DNA of 64,000 nt. Origin: Pararobbsia alpina. Lineage in GTDB: Bacteria > Pseudomonadota > Gammaproteobacteria > Burkholderiales > Burkholderiaceae. Within the stretch, counting starts at the first letter, position 1. Every line of letters begins with the position of its first letter. This document shows positions 62,939 through 64,000 of the stretch, in pieces. The stretch covers positions 1 through 64,000 of the forward strand of contig NZ_CADIKM010000026.1 in assembly GCF_902859895.1 (NCBI RefSeq), read 5' to 3'. The position numbers and the translations under genes are program-made. The notes below the pieces were generated by a model. It had not been told where the DNA came from, did not search any database, and saw only the letters and a list, made by a program, of their open reading frames with translations.

Positions 62939-63634
62939 CTAGTAGCTGCTGCCCCCTTCCGCGATCTTGAACGCGTCGACAAGCTCCACATCGCTACGCG
63001 CGCCGAGCTTTTTCATCGCGCTCTGCTTCTGCGCGCTGATGGTCTTGAGGCTACGGCGTGTGTAGTTTGCGATCTCCGTCACCGTCATGCCCCTCGAATA
63101 GAGACGCATGACCTCCATCTCGCGCATCGTCAGCGGTTCGTCACCGAAGCCGTCGCGCTGCCGCTCGAACATATGGCCGAGCAGGAGCTTCGACGTACGC
63201 GGGTCGACGAACTTGATTCCGTTGAGGACCTCTTCGATCGCGACCGGCAAGCATGCAATGCCGGTGGTCTTGCTGACGAAGCCCGATGCGATCGTCATGA
63301 TCCGCTTAACCCGGATCAAGTCATCGTGTTGAGACAACACGATAATTCTTACGTCGGGATGCGTTCGCGAGAGCTTCTCCAGCATCATCAGACCGTCGGG
63401 TTCGGGATCTCCACAAAAAGAAAAATCGCTGATGACGATATCGCAATGAATCTTTCGCAGCGCATCGAACATTCCGCCGACGGACTGTGCAACCGCGACG
63501 ACACGGCAGCCCGGACATTCACCGACGGTCTTCTCGACACCTGCGAGCACTACCGGATGATCGTCCGCAATCACAATGTCGATGTCGGGCGACGCGTCCG
63601 CTTCCCCGCACGGGCCTTCCCGTAATGCGCACAT
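62939..63634 (-). CDS. LuxR/FixJ-type response regulator
   Basis: A 231-aa two-component regulator. The receiver domain has DIVIADDHPVVLAGVEKTVG (acidic pair), the phospho-acceptor in HCDIVISDFSFCG, VRIIVLSQHDD and the Lys in SGFVSKTTG. The C-terminal LuxR-type HTH is LTMREMEVMRLYSRGMTVTE followed by RSLKTISAQKQSAMKKLG. The spacing and the long loop after the phosphorylated Asp resemble RcsB-type regulators. The start is ATG 63634 with AAAGG upstream. No histidine kinase gene is in the window. Confidence 0.9.
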   Translation of the reverse strand: MCALREGPCGEADASPDIDIVIADDHPVVLAGVEKTVGECPGCRVVAVAQSVGGMFDALRKIHCDIVISDFSFCGDPEPDGLMMLEKLSRTHPDVRIIVLSQHDDLIRVKRIMTIASGFVSKTTGIACLPVAIEEVLNGIKFVDPRTSKLLLGHMFERQRDGFGDEPLTMREMEVMRLYSRGMTVTEIANYTRRSLKTISAQKQSAMKKLGARSDVELVDAFKIAEGGSSY

Positions 63635-64000
63635 AGCCTTTCTCCATAGCGTCCGCAAATGCTGCCGGGACACTGACGCGCAACGGCCGGCTTGCCCTGC
63701 GTGAGTGCCGCTCCTGCGGCCGTCTTCACGCGGATCGTGCCGACTTCGGTCGGACACTATCGTTCGAATTTCGCCAACTAACATCCGTCATGTGGCAGTC
63801 CCCGTCAAAGCACAAATCGCTCATGCGACGCCTCAATTAGAGAAAATCTCAGTACTTGTCACAACCCGAAAGTTTCTTAGGAAGGTTCCGAATTGATACC
63901 CTTAGGCGTCATCGCCCGTTGCGGCGCAGGCCTTTCGGGATGGCGTTCAGGGGAGATTGACCTCCCAGACATAGGCCATATGCCCGACGGATTGCACGCT
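63635..64000. other. right-edge region without a recognisable gene
   Basis: Short frames occur (for example a + strand frame at 63705-63896) but show no motif or codon bias. The last 100 bases are GC-rich and may enter the next host gene. Nothing firm can be called. Confidence 0.35.

Overview
The window looks like chromosomal DNA of a high-GC betaproteobacterium of the Burkholderiaceae. The grounds are the gene content and order (apaG-rpe-gph-trpE, trpG-trpD-trpC, hemA-prfA-prmC-grxD-ubiX), strong GC bias at third codon positions, and an rRNA-operon promoter plus boxA leader of Burkholderia type at the extreme left edge, firing leftwards out of the window. I assign no species.

Layout. Bases 1-17044 are host core genome: cell-wall and pentose enzymes (mltA, apaG, rpe, gph), tryptophan biosynthesis with a readable leader peptide carrying four Trp codons (trpL-trpE ... 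trpGDC), then a CYTH protein, ung, azoR, an M61 peptidase, dsbC and a UbiH-type monooxygenase. The trp cluster is split: a reverse-strand amidohydrolase and the tail of an ABC permease lie between trpE and trpG.

Bases 17044-40495 are a 23.3-kb genomic island inserted at the 5' end of ychF. A 102-bp perfect direct repeat (the first 34 codons of ychF) marks both ends. The left copy is a dead stub behind the native promoter region. The right copy is fused to the rest of ychF, so the intact gene now reads from island-derived upstream DNA. A tyrosine integrase sits at the right end, and a 19-bp arm-site-like repeat (one mismatch) lies just inside each end. From left to right the island holds: a reverse-strand ADP-ribosylglycohydrolase/GIY-YIG/PIN cassette; decayed DNA (IS3 remnant, broken second PIN copy, small ORFs); a serine recombinase; an overlapping two-gene unit of unknown function (zinc-ribbon protein plus HEPN-like protein) with apparent one-base frameshifts; an origin-like inverted iteron pair next to a P4-type primase-helicase; a primase-polymerase-like protein inside a duplicated segment; a second serine recombinase; a DNA methyltransferase, McrB-like AAA+ and DUF2357/McrC-like nuclease operon; an 0.8-kb non-coding block rich in degenerate repeats; and membrane, YbjN-like and DUF3293 genes. 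It reads as a P4-like integrative element carrying several nuclease-based, probably defensive, modules.

Bases 40496-64000 are host genome again: an AlbA_2/ATPase protein, cytochrome b561, an LLM monooxygenase, ettA, an AsmA-like protein, HAD and M24 peptidase genes, hemA-prfA-prmC-grxD-ubiX, a cold-shock gene with clear promoter and terminator, a YegD-type Hsp70, a frameshifted DUF4397 lipoprotein gene, and a signalling group (GGDEF-EAL, HDOD, LuxR-type response regulator). All homology statements come from recognising motifs by eye; no database search was run.
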